A stretch of DNA of 64,000 bases. It comes from Buchnera aphidicola (Ceratovacuna keduensis). GTDB lineage: Bacteria; Pseudomonadota; Gammaproteobacteria; Enterobacterales; Enterobacteriaceae. Below the pieces are notes generated by a model. It saw nothing but the letters and a program-made list of their open reading frames with translations, had not been told where the DNA came from and made no database searches. The stretch spans positions 248,001 through 312,000 of the forward strand of contig NZ_CP134994.1 in assembly GCF_039372665.1 (NCBI RefSeq), written 5' to 3'. Position numbers and translations under genes: made by a program. Positions 19,143 through 30,144 of this stretch are shown here, in pieces. Each line of letters begins with the position of its first letter. The first letter of the stretch is position 1.

Positions 19143-21230
19143 TTAACTAAATTTTGCATCTTTTATACTTAGTCTCAATCTTCCATTTTTATCTATTTCT
19201 AAAACTTTTACTGAAACATTTTGATTTATATTTAAAAAATTAGAAACTTTATTAATTCTTTTATTAGAAATTTGTGATATATGAACTAAACCTTCTTTAC
19301 CTGATCCTATAGATACAAATGCTCCAAATTCAACTATTTTTGTAATTTTTCCTGAATATATTTTTCCTACTTCTATTTCAGAAGTAATTTTTTTGATCTT
19401 CCTTATAGCATTTTTAGCTTGATCTTTTAAAGTAGAAGAAATTTTAACAGTTCCATCATCTTCTATTTCTATAGTAGTACCTGTTTCTTCAGTAAGCATT
19501 CTTATAACAGAACCTCCTTTTCCTATTACATCTTTTATTTTACCAGGATCAATTTTAATTGTATGAATTCTTGGAGCAAATATAGATATTTCTTTTTTAG
19601 GTACATTTATATGATTTGACATAATATTTAAAATTTTTAATCTAGCCAGTTTAGCCTTTTTCAAAGCTAGTTCAATTATTTCTATAGTTATTCCTTCTAT
19701 TTTCATATCCATTTGTAAAGATGTTATTCCAACAAAACTTCCAGCTACTTTAAAATCCATATCTCCGAATCTATCTTCTTCTCCAGAAATATCCGATAAT
19801 ATTATATATTTATTACATTTTTTTATTAATCCCATAGCTATTCCTGCTATTGCAAATTTTATAGGAACTCCTGCATCCATTAAAGCAAGAGAAGCACCAC
19901 AAACAGAAGCCATAGAAGAAGAACCATTAGATTCAGTAATTTCAGAAACTATTCTAATAGTATAAGGAAATTCTTTTATATTAGGCATAGAAGCAATTAA
20001 ACTTTTTTTGGCTAATTTTCCATGCCCTATTTCTCTTCTTTTAGGAGATCCAGATAATCCTATTTCTCCAACAGAATAAGATGGAAAATTATAATGAAAT
20101 AAAAAATTGTCTATTTTATCTCCTAAAAGTTCATCTAAATTTTGAGCATCTCTAGAAGTTCCTAAAGTAATAGAAACTAAAGATTGAGTTTGACCTCTAG
20201 TAAATAGAGATGATCCATGAACTCTAGGTAAAATTCCTGTTTTTATATATATTTTTCTTATTTCATCAAAATTTCTATTATCAATTCTATTAAATTTTTT
20301 TAGCATTATATTTCTAAAAATATGTTTTTCAACTAAATTTATAGAATTTTCTATTTCTATTTTATTATATTTTGAATATTTTAAATTAATAAAATTTACA
20401 ATTTCATCTTTTAAAATATCAATTTTATCTTCTCTTTCTAATTTTGACTTTATTAAATAAGAACTAATAATTTTATTTTTATAAAGTTTTTTTATTTTAT
20501 AAAATAATTTTTTTTTATGTGATAATACATTGCAATATATTTTTGGTTTTACAACTTTTTTAGAAAATAAAAAAATATTTTCAATAAGTTTTTTTTGATT
20601 ATTATGTCCAAATAAAATAGCATTTAAAATTTCTTTTTCAGTTAGCATATTAGCTTCTGCTTCTACCATTAATATAGCATTTTTAGTTCCAGAAACTATT
20701 AAATCTAAATTACTAAATTTCATATCTTGAACTGTAGGATTTAAATAATATTTTTTATTTATGAAACCAACTCTAGCAACTCCTATAGGGCCAAAAAATG
20801 GAATTCCAGAAATATTTAAAGCAGCAGAAGCACCTATGATAGCAACTATATCTGGATTAATTTGAGGATTTACGGAAATAACAGTTGCTACAATTTGTAT
20901 TTCATTTAATAAACCTTCTGGAAATAATGGTCTTATAGGTCTATCTATTAATCTTGCTGTTAATATTTCATTTTCGCTAGGTCTTCCTTCTCTCCTAAAA
21001 AAACCTCCAGGTATTCTTCCTGCAGCATATGTTCTTTCTTGATAATCTACTTTTAAAGGAAAAAAAATATTTTCTTCTTGAACCTTTTTGTTAAAAACAA
21101 CTGTTACAAGAACTATAGTATCATCTATATTTGCAACTACCGCGGAAGTAGCTTGTTTTGCAATAATTCCTGTTTCTAAAATAACAGTATTATTACCATA
21201 TTTAAATTTATGTTTTATATGATTTTGCAA
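19143..21230 (-). CDS. pnp: Polynucleotide phosphorylase
   Basis: PNPase is the 3'-5' phosphorolytic exoribonuclease. Its 695 residues compare with about 711 in E. coli. Two RNase PH-like domains are visible ([30 protein letters not shown]), with the acidic metal site in DMDFKVAGS. The KH domain ([15 protein letters not shown]) and S1 domain ([18 protein letters not shown]) are both intact at the C terminus. It lies downstream of rpsO, the E. coli order. In E. coli it docks on the C-terminal part of RNase E, which is missing here. Confidence 0.97.
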   Translation of the reverse strand: MQNHIKHKFKYGNNTVILETGIIAKQATSAVVANIDDTIVLVTVVFNKKVQEENIFFPLKVDYQERTYAAGRIPGGFFRREGRPSENEILTARLIDRPIRPLFPEGLLNEIQIVATVISVNPQINPDIVAIIGASAALNISGIPFFGPIGVARVGFINKKYYLNPTVQDMKFSNLDLIVSGTKNAILMVEAEANMLTEKEILNAILFGHNNQKKLIENIFLFSKKVVKPKIYCNVLSHKKKLFYKIKKLYKNKIISSYLIKSKLEREDKIDILKDEIVNFINLKYSKYNKIEIENSINLVEKHIFRNIMLKKFNRIDNRNFDEIRKIYIKTGILPRVHGSSLFTRGQTQSLVSITLGTSRDAQNLDELLGDKIDNFLFHYNFPSYSVGEIGLSGSPKRREIGHGKLAKKSLIASMPNIKEFPYTIRIVSEITESNGSSSMASVCGASLALMDAGVPIKFAIAGIAMGLIKKCNKYIILSDISGEEDRFGDMDFKVAGSFVGITSLQMDMKIEGITIEIIELALKKAKLARLKILNIMSNHINVPKKEISIFAPRIHTIKIDPGKIKDVIGKGGSVIRMLTEETGTTIEIEDDGTVKISSTLKDQAKNAIRKIKKITSEIEVGKIYSGKITKIVEFGAFVSIGSGKEGLVHISQISNKRINKVSNFLNINQNVSVKVLEIDKNGRLRLSIKDAKFS

Positions 21231-21386
21231 AATAATTTCCTTAAAATATTATTATTAAAATTTATTGTAAAAAAAATATAAACATATAATATTTTTTATT
21301 AAATTAAAATAATTAATATTGATAAAAAAATAAAATTTAATAATATAAAAATTTTAAAAATATAAAATTTAACATATTTTTATATA

Positions 21387-21404
21387 AGGGCTTTTTACAG
21401 CCCT
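21387..21404 (-). terminator. Hairpin between rpsO and pnp
   Basis: AGGGCT (21387-21392) pairs with AGCCCT (21399-21404) around a 6-base loop, 19 bases past the rpsO stop on the minus strand. In E. coli the rpsO-pnp spacer also has a terminator plus RNase III sites. This stem may partly separate the two genes. Confidence 0.65.
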
Positions 21405-21422
21405 AAAAATAGTTAAAAATTA

Positions 21423-21689
21423 TTATCTTCTTATAGAAAGTTTTTTAATTACATATTTATATCTAGATAATGATTTTTTTTTTAAATAATTTAAAAGTTT
21501 TCTTCTTTTAGAAACCATACATAATAATCCTCTTTTACTACTATGATCTTTTTTATTCGAATCAAAATGAACTTTTAAATTTTTAATTCTAAATGTTATT
21601 AATGCAATTTGTACTTCCGTAGAACCACTATCATTAACATTTTTGCCAAAATTTAAAAATATTTCTGAATTTATTTTATTTTTTTTCAT
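21423..21689 (-). CDS. rpsO: 30S ribosomal protein S15
   Basis: S15 is an early-binding small-subunit protein contacting the central domain of 16S rRNA. Its 88 residues are near the family standard (89). Motifs [24 protein letters not shown] and [16 protein letters not shown] align with E. coli. It lies between rbfA and pnp; truB, which normally separates rbfA and rpsO, is absent, leaving 42 bases. Confidence 0.97.
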   Translation of the reverse strand: MKKNKINSEIFLNFGKNVNDSGSTEVQIALITFRIKNLKVHFDSNKKDHSSKRGLLCMVSKRRKLLNYLKKKSLSRYKYVIKKLSIRR

Positions 21690-21731
21690 TATAAATATTC
21701 CTAAAAAATTTATATATATAAAATTACTTTG

Positions 21732-22085
21732 TTAAAAACATTTTTTTAAAATTTTAGATATTTTGCTTCCTTCTGACAATGAATTATCATAATAAAATTT
21801 TAATCTAGGAACCGTTCTTAATATTATTCTTTTACAAAGTAATTTAATTATATATCTTTTATAACTATTTAATATTTTTATAATATTTTTAATACTTTTA
21901 TAATTAAAAATATTTAAAATAGTAAAAAATATTTTTGCATATTTTAAATCTTTAGAAATTTCTACGTCTGAAATTGTTACTAAAAAATTAATTCTTTTAT
22001 CATTTATATAAAAAGATAAAATGTTAGATATTTCTTTTCTAATAATAGTAGAAATTCTACATTTTCTATTAAAATCTAAAATCAT
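21732..22085 (-). CDS. rbfA: Ribosome-binding factor A
   Basis: RbfA is a 30S maturation factor binding 16S rRNA near helix 1. It has 117 residues and a KH-like fold: RKCRISTIIRKEISNIL at the N terminus, TISDVEISKDLKYAKIFFTIL in the middle, and RTVPRLKFYYDNSLSEGSKI near the end, matching E. coli [20 protein letters not shown]. It lies 35 bases downstream of infB in the conserved nusA-infB-rbfA order. Confidence 0.95.
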   Translation of the reverse strand: MILDFNRKCRISTIIRKEISNILSFYINDKRINFLVTISDVEISKDLKYAKIFFTILNIFNYKSIKNIIKILNSYKRYIIKLLCKRIILRTVPRLKFYYDNSLSEGSKISKILKKCF

Positions 22086-22120
22086 AATTTTCTCTAAAAT
22101 TTTTAATATAAAAATAAATA

Positions 22121-24220
22121 TTATAATATTTTTCTTATAAAAACTTCTAAAATATCTTTTATTTTTATTTTATTAAAATTTTTTATAATAATTCCACATT
22201 CTAAACCTTTTTTAGCTTTTTTTATATCATGTTTAAAATGCTTTATAGAATCTATTTTACTTTTAAATATAATTTTTTTATTTCTTATTATATTTACATC
22301 TAAATTACATTTTATAAATCCTTTTGTTACTATACACCCAGCAACATTGATAGAATTAGAAACTTTAAAAACATTTTTTACATTAGCTAAACCACAAGAA
22401 AAATTTTCTATATTGGATTTTAATTTTTTTTTCTTTAATAATTCTATTTCATTTAATAAATTATATATTATTGAATGATATCTTATATCTAATTTATTTA
22501 ATAAAATTATTTTTTTAGCTATTTTATTAGGATAAACATTAAAAGCTAAAATTATTGATTTAGAAGTCATAGCTAAAGAAACATCTGATTCATTTATAGA
22601 TCCAACACCAAAACTTATTATTTTTATAATAAAATTTTTATTAGACATATTAAATATTTTATTGTAAATAGCTTCTAAAGATCCTTGAGAATCAGCCTTT
22701 ATTAACAAATTTATGTCACTAAAATTTTTTGTTTTTATATTTTCTAAAAAATTATCTGATTCAATTTTTTTTTCTGTATTAAACTTTTTCTGTTTATTTT
22801 TATTTTTTCTATAAAAAACTAATTCTTTAGATTTCTTTTCATTTTTTGTAACTACAAAACAACTACCAGAAATAGGTATTCCTGATAAACCTAATATTCT
22901 AACTGGAATAGAAGGTGTAACAAAATTTAAAGAATTCCCAAATTCATCATTAATAGCTTTAACTTTTCCACATTCTAAATCACATATAATAAAATCTCCT
23001 ATTTTTAATGTACCTTCTTTAACTATTATAACAGATATTATTCCTCTGTTTTTATCTAAAAAAGATTCTATAACAACACCTTTAGCTTTACATTCATAAA
23101 ATGTTTTTAATTCTAAAATTTCTGTTTGCAAAAAAATAGCATCTAATAAAGAATTTATACCTTTTTTAAACTTAGCTGATACAAGAACAAAAATATTTTC
23201 ACCACCTAAATCTTCAGAAACTATATCATATTTCATTAATTCATTTTTAATAAAATCTATATTTTTATCTACTTTATCTATTTTATTTATTGCTATTATC
23301 ATTGGAACATTTGAAATTTTAGCATGTTCTATAGCTTCTATAGTTTGAGGCATTACTCCATCATCTGCTGCAACTACTAAAACTATTAAATCAGTTATTT
23401 TAGCTCCTCTAGATCTCATATTTGAAAAAACTTCATGTCCAGGTGTATCTAAAAAAACTATATTTCTATTTTTTATTTTAGTATTATATACAGATATATT
23501 TTGAGTTATTCCTCCAAATTCTTTATCTTTTATATTACTAGATATAATACAATCTAAAATTGAAGTTTTTCCATGGTCTACATGACCCATTATAGTTACT
23601 ATAGGAGGTCTATTTTTCATTTTTAAATTATTTAAACATTGTTTCTTTTCAAAAAAATCTATCATTTTAGTATTTTTTTTTTCTATTACTTTATATCCTA
23701 ATAATTTTGATATTTTTTTAGCATCTTTAAAATTTAAAAAATTATTATTTATTTTTATTCCTAACTTATATATTTTTTTATATATATTTTTTATTTTTAT
23801 TCCTAATAATCTAGAAAATTTTATTAAAGAAATATTTTTATTTATAATTATATTTTTATTTATAATATTTTTAGGCTTTATAAAAGATTGTTTTATAAAT
23901 TTTATTTTTTCATTTTTTAAAATATTTTTTTTATTTATAATATTATTTTTTTTTAATATGTCTAAACTAGATCTTTTATTAAAATTTTTATTTTTTACTG
24001 AAGATATATTGTTAAAAACGTTTTTTTTAAAAAATTTTTTATTTTTTGAAACTTCTTTTAAATTATTTATATTATCATTTTTATTTTTATTTTTTATAAA
24101 AATAGATTTTTTAAATTTATTAGAAAAATTATTTTTTACAAAAAATTTTTTATCTTTAATATTTTTATTTTCTAAAACGTTTTTCTTTAAAAAAGATTTT
24201 TTATTAATTTTATTTTTCAT
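22121..24220 (-). CDS. infB: Translation initiation factor IF-2
   Basis: IF-2 is the GTPase that brings initiator tRNA to the 30S subunit. Its 699 residues compare with about 890 in E. coli; the shortening is N-terminal. Residues 1-130 are low-complexity Lys/Asn/Phe with no recognisable first IF2_N domain. A second IF2_N-like segment lies near 131-180. The G domain has GHVDHGKT at 212-219, then DTPGHE and NKID. Domains II to IV follow ([24 protein letters not shown]). The start ATG at 24220 has no strong ribosome-binding site. Confidence 0.95.
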   Translation of the reverse strand: MKNKINKKSFLKKNVLENKNIKDKKFFVKNNFSNKFKKSIFIKNKNKNDNINNLKEVSKNKKFFKKNVFNNISSVKNKNFNKRSSLDILKKNNIINKKNILKNEKIKFIKQSFIKPKNIINKNIIINKNISLIKFSRLLGIKIKNIYKKIYKLGIKINNNFLNFKDAKKISKLLGYKVIEKKNTKMIDFFEKKQCLNNLKMKNRPPIVTIMGHVDHGKTSILDCIISSNIKDKEFGGITQNISVYNTKIKNRNIVFLDTPGHEVFSNMRSRGAKITDLIVLVVAADDGVMPQTIEAIEHAKISNVPMIIAINKIDKVDKNIDFIKNELMKYDIVSEDLGGENIFVLVSAKFKKGINSLLDAIFLQTEILELKTFYECKAKGVVIESFLDKNRGIISVIIVKEGTLKIGDFIICDLECGKVKAINDEFGNSLNFVTPSIPVRILGLSGIPISGSCFVVTKNEKKSKELVFYRKNKNKQKKFNTEKKIESDNFLENIKTKNFSDINLLIKADSQGSLEAIYNKIFNMSNKNFIIKIISFGVGSINESDVSLAMTSKSIILAFNVYPNKIAKKIILLNKLDIRYHSIIYNLLNEIELLKKKKLKSNIENFSCGLANVKNVFKVSNSINVAGCIVTKGFIKCNLDVNIIRNKKIIFKSKIDSIKHFKHDIKKAKKGLECGIIIKNFNKIKIKDILEVFIRKIL

Positions 24221-24521
24221 ATTTTGTTTTTCCAGTAAAATTATTATATATATATTAAATTTATAAAAATTTTATAATTTAATTACTTTATTAATTTTTT
24301 ATTAAATAAATTTTATTTTTATTTTATTATTTTTTTTTTAAAAAATATTTTACAAATTTTGTTTTTCATATAAAATATAATTTTTTATATTATATAAAAA
24401 TTATTTTGTTTTTTTATTTAATAAAAAAAAATAATTATATAAATTTATATATTTTTTTAAAATAATTTTTTAAAAATAAATTATAATATTTATATAAAAT
24501 TAAAAATTTATATAAAATTAA
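24221..24521. other. AT-only spacer between nusA and infB
   Basis: Roughly 300 bases where E. coli has almost no spacing. It could be the decayed end of nusA, whose C-terminal repeats are missing, but I could recognise no acidic-repeat residue pattern in the nusA frame or others. No RNA gene is visible. Confidence 0.7.
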
Positions 24522-25577
24522 TTATAATTTTTTATGTTTTTTTTTTAATTCAGACAATGTCATGACATTAAGATCCCAACCACTTAATTGAGAAGCTAAT
24601 TTTACATTTTGTCCATTTCTTCCTATTGCTTGAGCTAAATTTATAGATTCTACAGCTATATCCATAGTATGATTATTTTTATTAACTATTATAGAAGATA
24701 CATTTGCTGGAGACATAGAATTTATTACAAATTTTATTTCATTAGAATCCCATAAAACTATATCTATTCTTTCTCCACATAATTCACTAGAAACTGCTTG
24801 AACTCTAGAACCTCTCATACCAACACATGCTCCTACTGGATCTATTCTTTTATCATTAGATTTTACAGCTACTTTAGCTCTGGAACCTGGATCTCTCGCT
24901 GTAGCTTTTATTTTTATTAAACCTTCACCTATTTCTGGAACTTCTATTTTAAAAAGTTCCACTAACATTTCAGATTTGGATCTACTAATAAATAACTGAG
25001 CTACTTTGGATTCAGTGTGTATATAATATAACAATCCTCTTACTCTATCTCCTAATCTAAAATTTTCCCTAGGAAGTAGATCTTTTTTCATTATTACTGC
25101 ATCTGCATTATTACCTAAATCTAAAAAAATACAATCTCTATTAATTTTTTTTACTATACCAGTAACAATTTCATTAATATTTTTTCTAAATTTATTAATT
25201 ATCATACATTTTTCTGCTTCTCTAACTTTTTGAACCATTATTTGTTTAGCAGTTTGAGTAGTAATCCTATCAAAAACAATAGAACTTATTTCATCTTCTA
25301 TATATTCTTTTAATTTTACATTTTTATTATCAAATTTTGCGGCTTCTAAAGTAATTTCTTTAGTAGGAAATTTAACCTTATTAACAATAATCCATCTTCT
25401 AAAAGTTTTAAAACTACCATATTTTCTATCTATTTTAACTATAACATCAATTTCTTTATTATATTTTTTCTTAGTAGCAGCAGACAAAGCAAATTCTAAA
25501 GCTTCAAATATTTTTTCTCTAGGTAATTGTTTTTCATTAGAAACAGATTCTACAACAGATAAAATTTCTTTATTCAT
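24522..25577 (-). CDS. nusA: Transcription factor NusA lacking the C-terminal acidic repeats
   Basis: NusA modulates pausing, termination and antitermination by RNA polymerase. I start at ATG 25577 (MNKEIL, as in E. coli) with AAGGA upstream, rather than the TTG one codon earlier. In order: the RNAP-binding N domain to about residue 125, S1 ([12 protein letters not shown]), KH1 ([26 protein letters not shown]) and KH2 ([17 protein letters not shown]). The protein stops at residue 351 directly after KH2, so the two C-terminal acidic repeats (about 140 residues in E. coli) are absent. rimP, normally just upstream, is missing. Confidence 0.96.
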   Translation of the reverse strand: MNKEILSVVESVSNEKQLPREKIFEALEFALSAATKKKYNKEIDVIVKIDRKYGSFKTFRRWIIVNKVKFPTKEITLEAAKFDNKNVKLKEYIEDEISSIVFDRITTQTAKQIMVQKVREAEKCMIINKFRKNINEIVTGIVKKINRDCIFLDLGNNADAVIMKKDLLPRENFRLGDRVRGLLYYIHTESKVAQLFISRSKSEMLVELFKIEVPEIGEGLIKIKATARDPGSRAKVAVKSNDKRIDPVGACVGMRGSRVQAVSSELCGERIDIVLWDSNEIKFVINSMSPANVSSIIVNKNNHTMDIAVESINLAQAIGRNGQNVKLASQLSGWDLNVMTLSELKKKHKKL

Positions 25578-25690
25578 CAATAAAATCCTTTAATTTTTAA
25601 ACATATTAAAAACAAATTTTATATAATATTTTTTTTAAAAATAATGTTTATAAAATTTGTTTTTAATATAAAATTAAAACAAAAATAAAA

Positions 25691-25711
25691 AACCCCGAGA
25701 AGTACGGGGTT
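25691..25711 (-). terminator. Intrinsic terminator of the tRNA-Leu(GAG) gene
   Basis: AACCCCG (25691-25697) and CGGGGTT (25705-25711) form a 7-bp GC-rich stem with a 7-base loop. On the minus strand it is followed by a run of T, the classical intrinsic terminator form. It lies between the tRNA gene and nusA. Confidence 0.85.
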
Positions 25712-25801
25712 AAAAATATTTTAAAAAAAAAATAAAATTTAATATTAAAATGTGTTTTAAACTATTTTTAAAATTTAAAAAAAAATTAATATTATTTTTT
25801 A

Positions 25802-25888
25802 TACCAAGAACGGGATTCGAACCCGTAAACCTATAAAAAGGCACTATTAACTCAAAATAGCGTGTATACCATTTTCACCATCTTGGTA
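25802..25888 (-). tRNA. leuU: tRNA-Leu (anticodon GAG)
   Basis: An 87-base class II tRNA. The 7-bp acceptor stem is TACCAAG/CTTGGTA, the anticodon loop TTGAGTT lies on the stem CTATT/AATAG, a variable arm follows, and the T arm has GGTTCGAATCC. Position between secG and nusA matches E. coli leuU (GAG). CCA is not encoded. Confidence 0.95.
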
Positions 25889-25968
25889 AAAAAAACAAAA
25901 AATATTAAAAAATAAAATTTTATTTTTTTAATAATTTTAAAACATATAATTTTATTTAAAATATATAA

Positions 25969-26208
25969 TTATTTTTTTAATGTAATTAAATTACATAAAA
26001 TTAAATTAATAAAGAAAAAAAATAATGACAAAATAGATATAACTTTATTAGTTAAATTGTTTTTTAAAACATTAAAAAAAAATAATTTATTTTTATCTTT
26101 TATATTATAAAAATCATTTATTTCTAACATTTTTCCTTTTTGTGTTAAAATCATAAAATTTATAGAAATCGAAACAATAATGAAAAACGTAAAAAAGATA
26201 ACATACAT
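25969..26208 (-). CDS. secG: Preprotein translocase subunit SecG
   Basis: SecG is the small accessory membrane subunit of the SecYEG channel. I start at ATG 26208 (MYVIFF, like E. coli MYEALL), with TAAGG just upstream, rather than GTG 26214. The 79 residues hold two hydrophobic helices, roughly 2-18 and 52-73, separated by a charged loop. The usual Gly-rich GADMGASFG segment after the first helix has degenerated, leaving QKGKM. The C-terminal tail of E. coli SecG (110 residues) is missing. Identity rests partly on the position next to leuU. Confidence 0.82.
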   Translation of the reverse strand: MYVIFFTFFIIVSISINFMILTQKGKMLEINDFYNIKDKNKLFFFNVLKNNLTNKVISILSLFFFFINLILCNLITLKK

Positions 26209-26421
26209 AATCACCTTAATAATTTATTATTAAAAAATTATATAAATATAATTGAAACATTTATAAAAAAAATCAATAAAAAATATTAAAATATAAAGTT
26301 TTTATATAAAAATATAAAATAATAAATTTTATATTTTATATAAATTATAGTACAAACAAAATTATTTAACATATTTTAATAAAATATATAGAAGTTTTGT
26401 AAATAATATATTATATATATG

Positions 26422-28260
26422 CTATTTTTTTTTATCAATTTTAGAATTTATATTTTCTCTAACATTTCTTCTATTCATCAAATCGTCTATTTGAAAAAGC
26501 TCAATTGTTTCATATTTAATTAAAGCATCTTTCATTGCATGCAGAATGTCTATATTATCTTTTAAAATTTTAAAAGCTCTATTATAATTAGATTCTATTA
26601 ATGTCTTTATTTCTTTATCAATTATTCTAATAGTATTATTAGATATGTTAGAAGAAATAGATATATTTTTTCCTAAAAATATTTCTTCTTTTTCTTTAGT
26701 ATATAATATAGGTCCTAATTTTTTTGAAAATCCCCATTTAGTTACCATATTTCTAGCTATATTAGTAGCCATTTTTATATCTTGAGATGCTCCAGTAGAA
26801 ATATTTTTAGATCCATAAATTATTTCTTCAGCTAATCTGCCTCCATATAACGTAGATATTTTACTTTCTAATTTTTGTTTACTAACACTTATTTGATCAT
26901 CTGTAGGTAAAAAAAATGTTGCACCTAAAGACATTCCTCTTGGGATTATAGTTACTTTATAAGCTGGATCATGATCTGGAACCAATCTTCCTACTATTGT
27001 ATGACCTGCTTCATGATATGCTGTACATTCTTTTTGTTTTTCAGTCATTATCATAGATTTTCTTTCTGTACCCATAATTATCTTGTCTTTAGACATTTCA
27101 AATTCTAACATAGATATTCTGTCTTTATTTAATCTAGCTGAAAGTAAAGCTGCTTCATTAACTAAATTTGCTAAATCTGCTCCTGAAAAACCAGGAGTTC
27201 CTCTAGCTAAAATAGAAGTTGATATATTTTTTTTAACAAGAACATTTTTAATATGAACTTTTAATATTTGTTTTCTACCTTTAACATCAGGTAAAGAAAC
27301 TACAACTCTTCTATCAAATCTTCCTGGTCTCAATAAAGCTGGATCCAAAACATCTGGCCTATTAGTTGCTGCTATTAATATAATTCCTTGATTTTCTTCA
27401 AATCCATCCATTTCTACAAGTATTTGATTTAAAGTTTGTTCTCTTTCATCATGACCTCCACCTAAACCTGTTCCTCTTTGTCTTCCAACAGCATCTATTT
27501 CATCTATAAATATTATACATGGAGAAAATTTTCTCGCATTTTCAAACATATCTCTAACTCTAGAAGCACCAACTCCAACAAACATTTCAACAAAATCTGA
27601 ACCAGAAATAGTAAAAAAAGGAACTTTAGCTTCTCCAGCAACAGCTTTAGCTAATAAAGTTTTTCCAGTTCCTGGAGGTCCTATTAATAAAATTCCTTTT
27701 GGAATTTTTCCTCCTAATTTTTTAAATTTTTTTGGTTTTTTTAAATATTCAACTAGTTCTTTAACTTCTTCTTTAGCTTCATCGCATCCAGCAACATCAG
27801 AAAAAGTAGTTTTTATTTTATTTTCTGGAAGCATTTTTGATTTATCTTTTCCAAATGACATTGCTCCTTTACCTCCAGATTGGAGCTGTCTAACAAAAAA
27901 AATCCATATTCCTATTAACAAAAACATAGGAAGCCAAGATATTATTAAAGAAGTAAAAAATCCTGGTGAAATTGGAGATTTACCAAATATTTTTATATTT
28001 TTTAATAATAAAATATCTAATAATTTTTGGTCATTAATTGGTATAGTAGTATAATATTTATTATTATCTTTACTTATTATTTCTATCTGTCTTCCATCAA
28101 TTGTAACTTCAGATATTTTATTTTTATTTACTTCTGATAAAAAAGCAGTATAAGATATTCTATTATTAAAAGAATTTCTAGCAGTAAAACTTTGAAAAAC
28201 AGACATAAACATAACAGATATAAACAACCAAATAATTATATTTTTAGCTGAATCACTCAA
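26422..28260 (-). CDS. ftsH: ATP-dependent zinc metalloprotease FtsH
   Basis: A membrane-anchored AAA+ protease for membrane and regulatory proteins. I assign a TTG start at 28260: it gives [12 protein letters not shown], matching E. coli MSDMAKNLILWL, and GAGG lies a few bases upstream; the open frame extends seven codons further. There are two transmembrane helices (about 8-25 and 104-123), Walker A GPPGTGKT at 194-201, Walker B FIDEID, the SRH region [20 protein letters not shown] and the zinc site HEAGH. The 612 residues lack much of the E. coli C-terminal tail. Confidence 0.96.
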   Translation of the reverse strand: MSDSAKNIIIWLFISVMFMSVFQSFTARNSFNNRISYTAFLSEVNKNKISEVTIDGRQIEIISKDNNKYYTTIPINDQKLLDILLLKNIKIFGKSPISPGFFTSLIISWLPMFLLIGIWIFFVRQLQSGGKGAMSFGKDKSKMLPENKIKTTFSDVAGCDEAKEEVKELVEYLKKPKKFKKLGGKIPKGILLIGPPGTGKTLLAKAVAGEAKVPFFTISGSDFVEMFVGVGASRVRDMFENARKFSPCIIFIDEIDAVGRQRGTGLGGGHDEREQTLNQILVEMDGFEENQGIILIAATNRPDVLDPALLRPGRFDRRVVVSLPDVKGRKQILKVHIKNVLVKKNISTSILARGTPGFSGADLANLVNEAALLSARLNKDRISMLEFEMSKDKIIMGTERKSMIMTEKQKECTAYHEAGHTIVGRLVPDHDPAYKVTIIPRGMSLGATFFLPTDDQISVSKQKLESKISTLYGGRLAEEIIYGSKNISTGASQDIKMATNIARNMVTKWGFSKKLGPILYTKEKEEIFLGKNISISSNISNNTIRIIDKEIKTLIESNYNRAFKILKDNIDILHAMKDALIKYETIELFQIDDLMNRRNVRENINSKIDKKK

Positions 28261-28294
28261 AGAATTAACCTCATATAACAACTATTATAAAAAA

Positions 28295-28924
28295 TTATCT
28301 TATTGTTCCTTTTCCTACAATAAACAATTCTCTAGAACTATTATAAGAAGATTTCAATTTATAAATTTTTACATTTATAAAAAAATCTTTTAAAATTTTT
28401 ATATATTTATTTAAATATGTTCCCTCAAATGCCTTAACTATATAAATTCCATTTTTTAAAAAAATTTTTTTACATATTTTAAAAGATAAATTTAATAAAT
28501 TTATTATATTGCAATTATCAACACACTTATTTCCACTAATATTAGGTGACATATCAGACATTAATACATCAATATTATATATACTAATTTTTTTTAAAAA
28601 AAGTTTTAAAAATTTTTTATTTAATAAATTTCCTTTATAAAAAATTATATTATTCGTAAATTTCATGTTATTTATATCACATGATATTATATTACCTTTA
28701 TTTTTAATATATTTAGAAGCATATTTTGACCATCCTCCTGGAGAAGATCCTAAATCTATAATATTCATATTATTTTTAAATATATTACTTTTTAAATTTA
28801 TTTCATGTATTTTAAACCAAGATCTAGAAACTAATTTTTTTTCTTTAGAAATTAAAACATTTTTATTTATTGAATTTCTTTTTAACCAAATTTTAGAACT
28901 TTTAGAAAATTTTTTATATTTCAT
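28295..28924 (-). CDS. rlmE: 23S rRNA 2'-O-methyltransferase RlmE (FtsJ)
   Basis: RlmE methylates U2552 in the A-loop of 23S rRNA, a late 50S assembly step. Its 209 residues match E. coli (209). The SAM motif is DLGSSPGGWSKY, followed by DMSPNISG and a C-terminal KAFEG; the catalytic Lys-Asp-Lys pattern fits. It precedes ftsH by 34 bases, the E. coli order. Confidence 0.95.
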   Translation of the reverse strand: MKYKKFSKSSKIWLKRNSINKNVLISKEKKLVSRSWFKIHEINLKSNIFKNNMNIIDLGSSPGGWSKYASKYIKNKGNIISCDINNMKFTNNIIFYKGNLLNKKFLKLFLKKISIYNIDVLMSDMSPNISGNKCVDNCNIINLLNLSFKICKKIFLKNGIYIVKAFEGTYLNKYIKILKDFFINVKIYKLKSSYNSSRELFIVGKGTIR

Positions 28925-28940
28925 AAAAATTTTTGTAATA

Positions 28941-29420
28941 TTATATATGTTCTACATTTAAAATTTTATATTTTATTTTTCCATTAGGAGTTTTTATAGA
29001 AGATGTTTCTCCTACATATTTTCCTATTAAACCTCTAGATATAGGTGATTTTATAGAAATTAATTTGTTTTTAAAATTAGATTCATCTTCACCTACAATT
29101 TTATATGTAAAAAACTTTTTAGACAAAATGTTTAAAATAGTTACAGTTACTCCAAAAACTACTTTTTTTTTATTAGGTACTTTTGTTATATCTATAACAT
29201 TTAGATTAGATAATTTATTTTCTATTTCTTTAATTCTTCCTTCACAAAAACTTTGTTCTTCTCTAGCAGCATGATATTCAGCATTTTCTTTTAAATCTCC
29301 ATGTTCTCTTGCTCTTTTAATATTATTTATAATTTTTTTTCTTTTAACATTTTTAAGATCATTTAATTCATATTTAAGTTTTTTAAATCCTAAAATAGTT
29401 ATAGGTATTTTTTTAACCAA
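28941..29420 (-). CDS. greA: Transcription elongation factor GreA
   Basis: GreA rescues backtracked RNA polymerase by stimulating transcript cleavage. Its 159 residues compare with 158. The N-terminal coiled coil carries the tip acids in HGDLKENAEYHAAREEQ, and the C-terminal domain has SPISRGLIGK. It heads the long minus-strand block ending at deaD, with rlmE 16 bases downstream. yhbY, usually between greA and rlmE, is missing. Confidence 0.96.
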   Translation of the reverse strand: MVKKIPITILGFKKLKYELNDLKNVKRKKIINNIKRAREHGDLKENAEYHAAREEQSFCEGRIKEIENKLSNLNVIDITKVPNKKKVVFGVTVTILNILSKKFFTYKIVGEDESNFKNKLISIKSPISRGLIGKYVGETSSIKTPNGKIKYKILNVEHI

Positions 29421-29721
29421 ACTAAAACCTCAATTTTTTTATTAATTTTTAATATTTAAAAATAACAATAAATTTATATATTTTAATTATATCAAATTAT
29501 TAATTATTTGTTAAATAACTAATTATGTAAATAACAAATAAAATGTTTAAAAAATTTATTTAAAAGTATATAATATAAAATTTTTAATAATTGTATAAAA
29601 ATAATATAAAAAAATAAATTTTATAATATAAAAATTATTAATAAAAACTTTTTTAAAAAATATATTATATTAAAAAAATATCTTATAATTTTATGAAACA
29701 TTAATAATAATAAAATACAAA
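29421..29721. other. Gene-free spacer between divergent greA and ibaG
   Basis: About 300 AT-only bases between two divergently read genes. The promoters of both must lie here, but none stands out. No ORF or RNA gene is visible. Confidence 0.7.
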
Positions 29722-29970
29722 ATGAAAATAGAAAAAATAAAAAACATACTAAAAAAAAATATAGATTTTTATAAAATAAAAATTAGAAAAGAAAATGATA
29801 ATATAGAAATAGTAGCAATAAGTAATATTTTTATAAATAAAACAGATTTACAAAGACAACAAATAATATATAAGTCAATATATAATTTAATTATAAAAAA
29901 AAAAATACATGCTGTTACAATCTATACATATTCTATTAAAGAATGGAAAAAAATAAATAATTTAAAGTAA
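29722..29970 (+). CDS. ibaG: BolA-family protein IbaG
   Basis: A small BolA-type protein thought to work with monothiol glutaredoxin in iron-sulfur trafficking. Its 82 residues align with E. coli IbaG (YrbA, 84): IEIVAISNIF, then TDLQRQQIIYKSIYNLI and IHAVTIYTYSIKEW (E. coli IHAVSIKAYTPAEW). The conserved cluster-ligand His in IHAV is kept. murA, its usual downstream partner, is absent. Confidence 0.9.
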   Translation: MKIEKIKNILKKNIDFYKIKIRKENDNIEIVAISNIFINKTDLQRQQIIYKSIYNLIIKKKIHAVTIYTYSIKEWKKINNLK

Positions 29971-30144
29971 AAATATATTTTTAATAATATATTTTATAAA
30001 AAAATATTTTTATAAATATATATAATATAAAATATAAAATTTTTATATAACAAAATTTTTAATAAATATTTTTAAACAGTTTTATAAAATAATTATTTAA
30101 ATTTTATTTTTTATTATTATAAAAATAATAAAATAGGAAAATAT

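Noticed and set aside
23958-24266. 102-codon plus-strand ORF opposite the IF-2 N-terminus
   Set aside because: A reverse-complement of Lys/Asn repeats; repetitive Leu/Phe, no motif.
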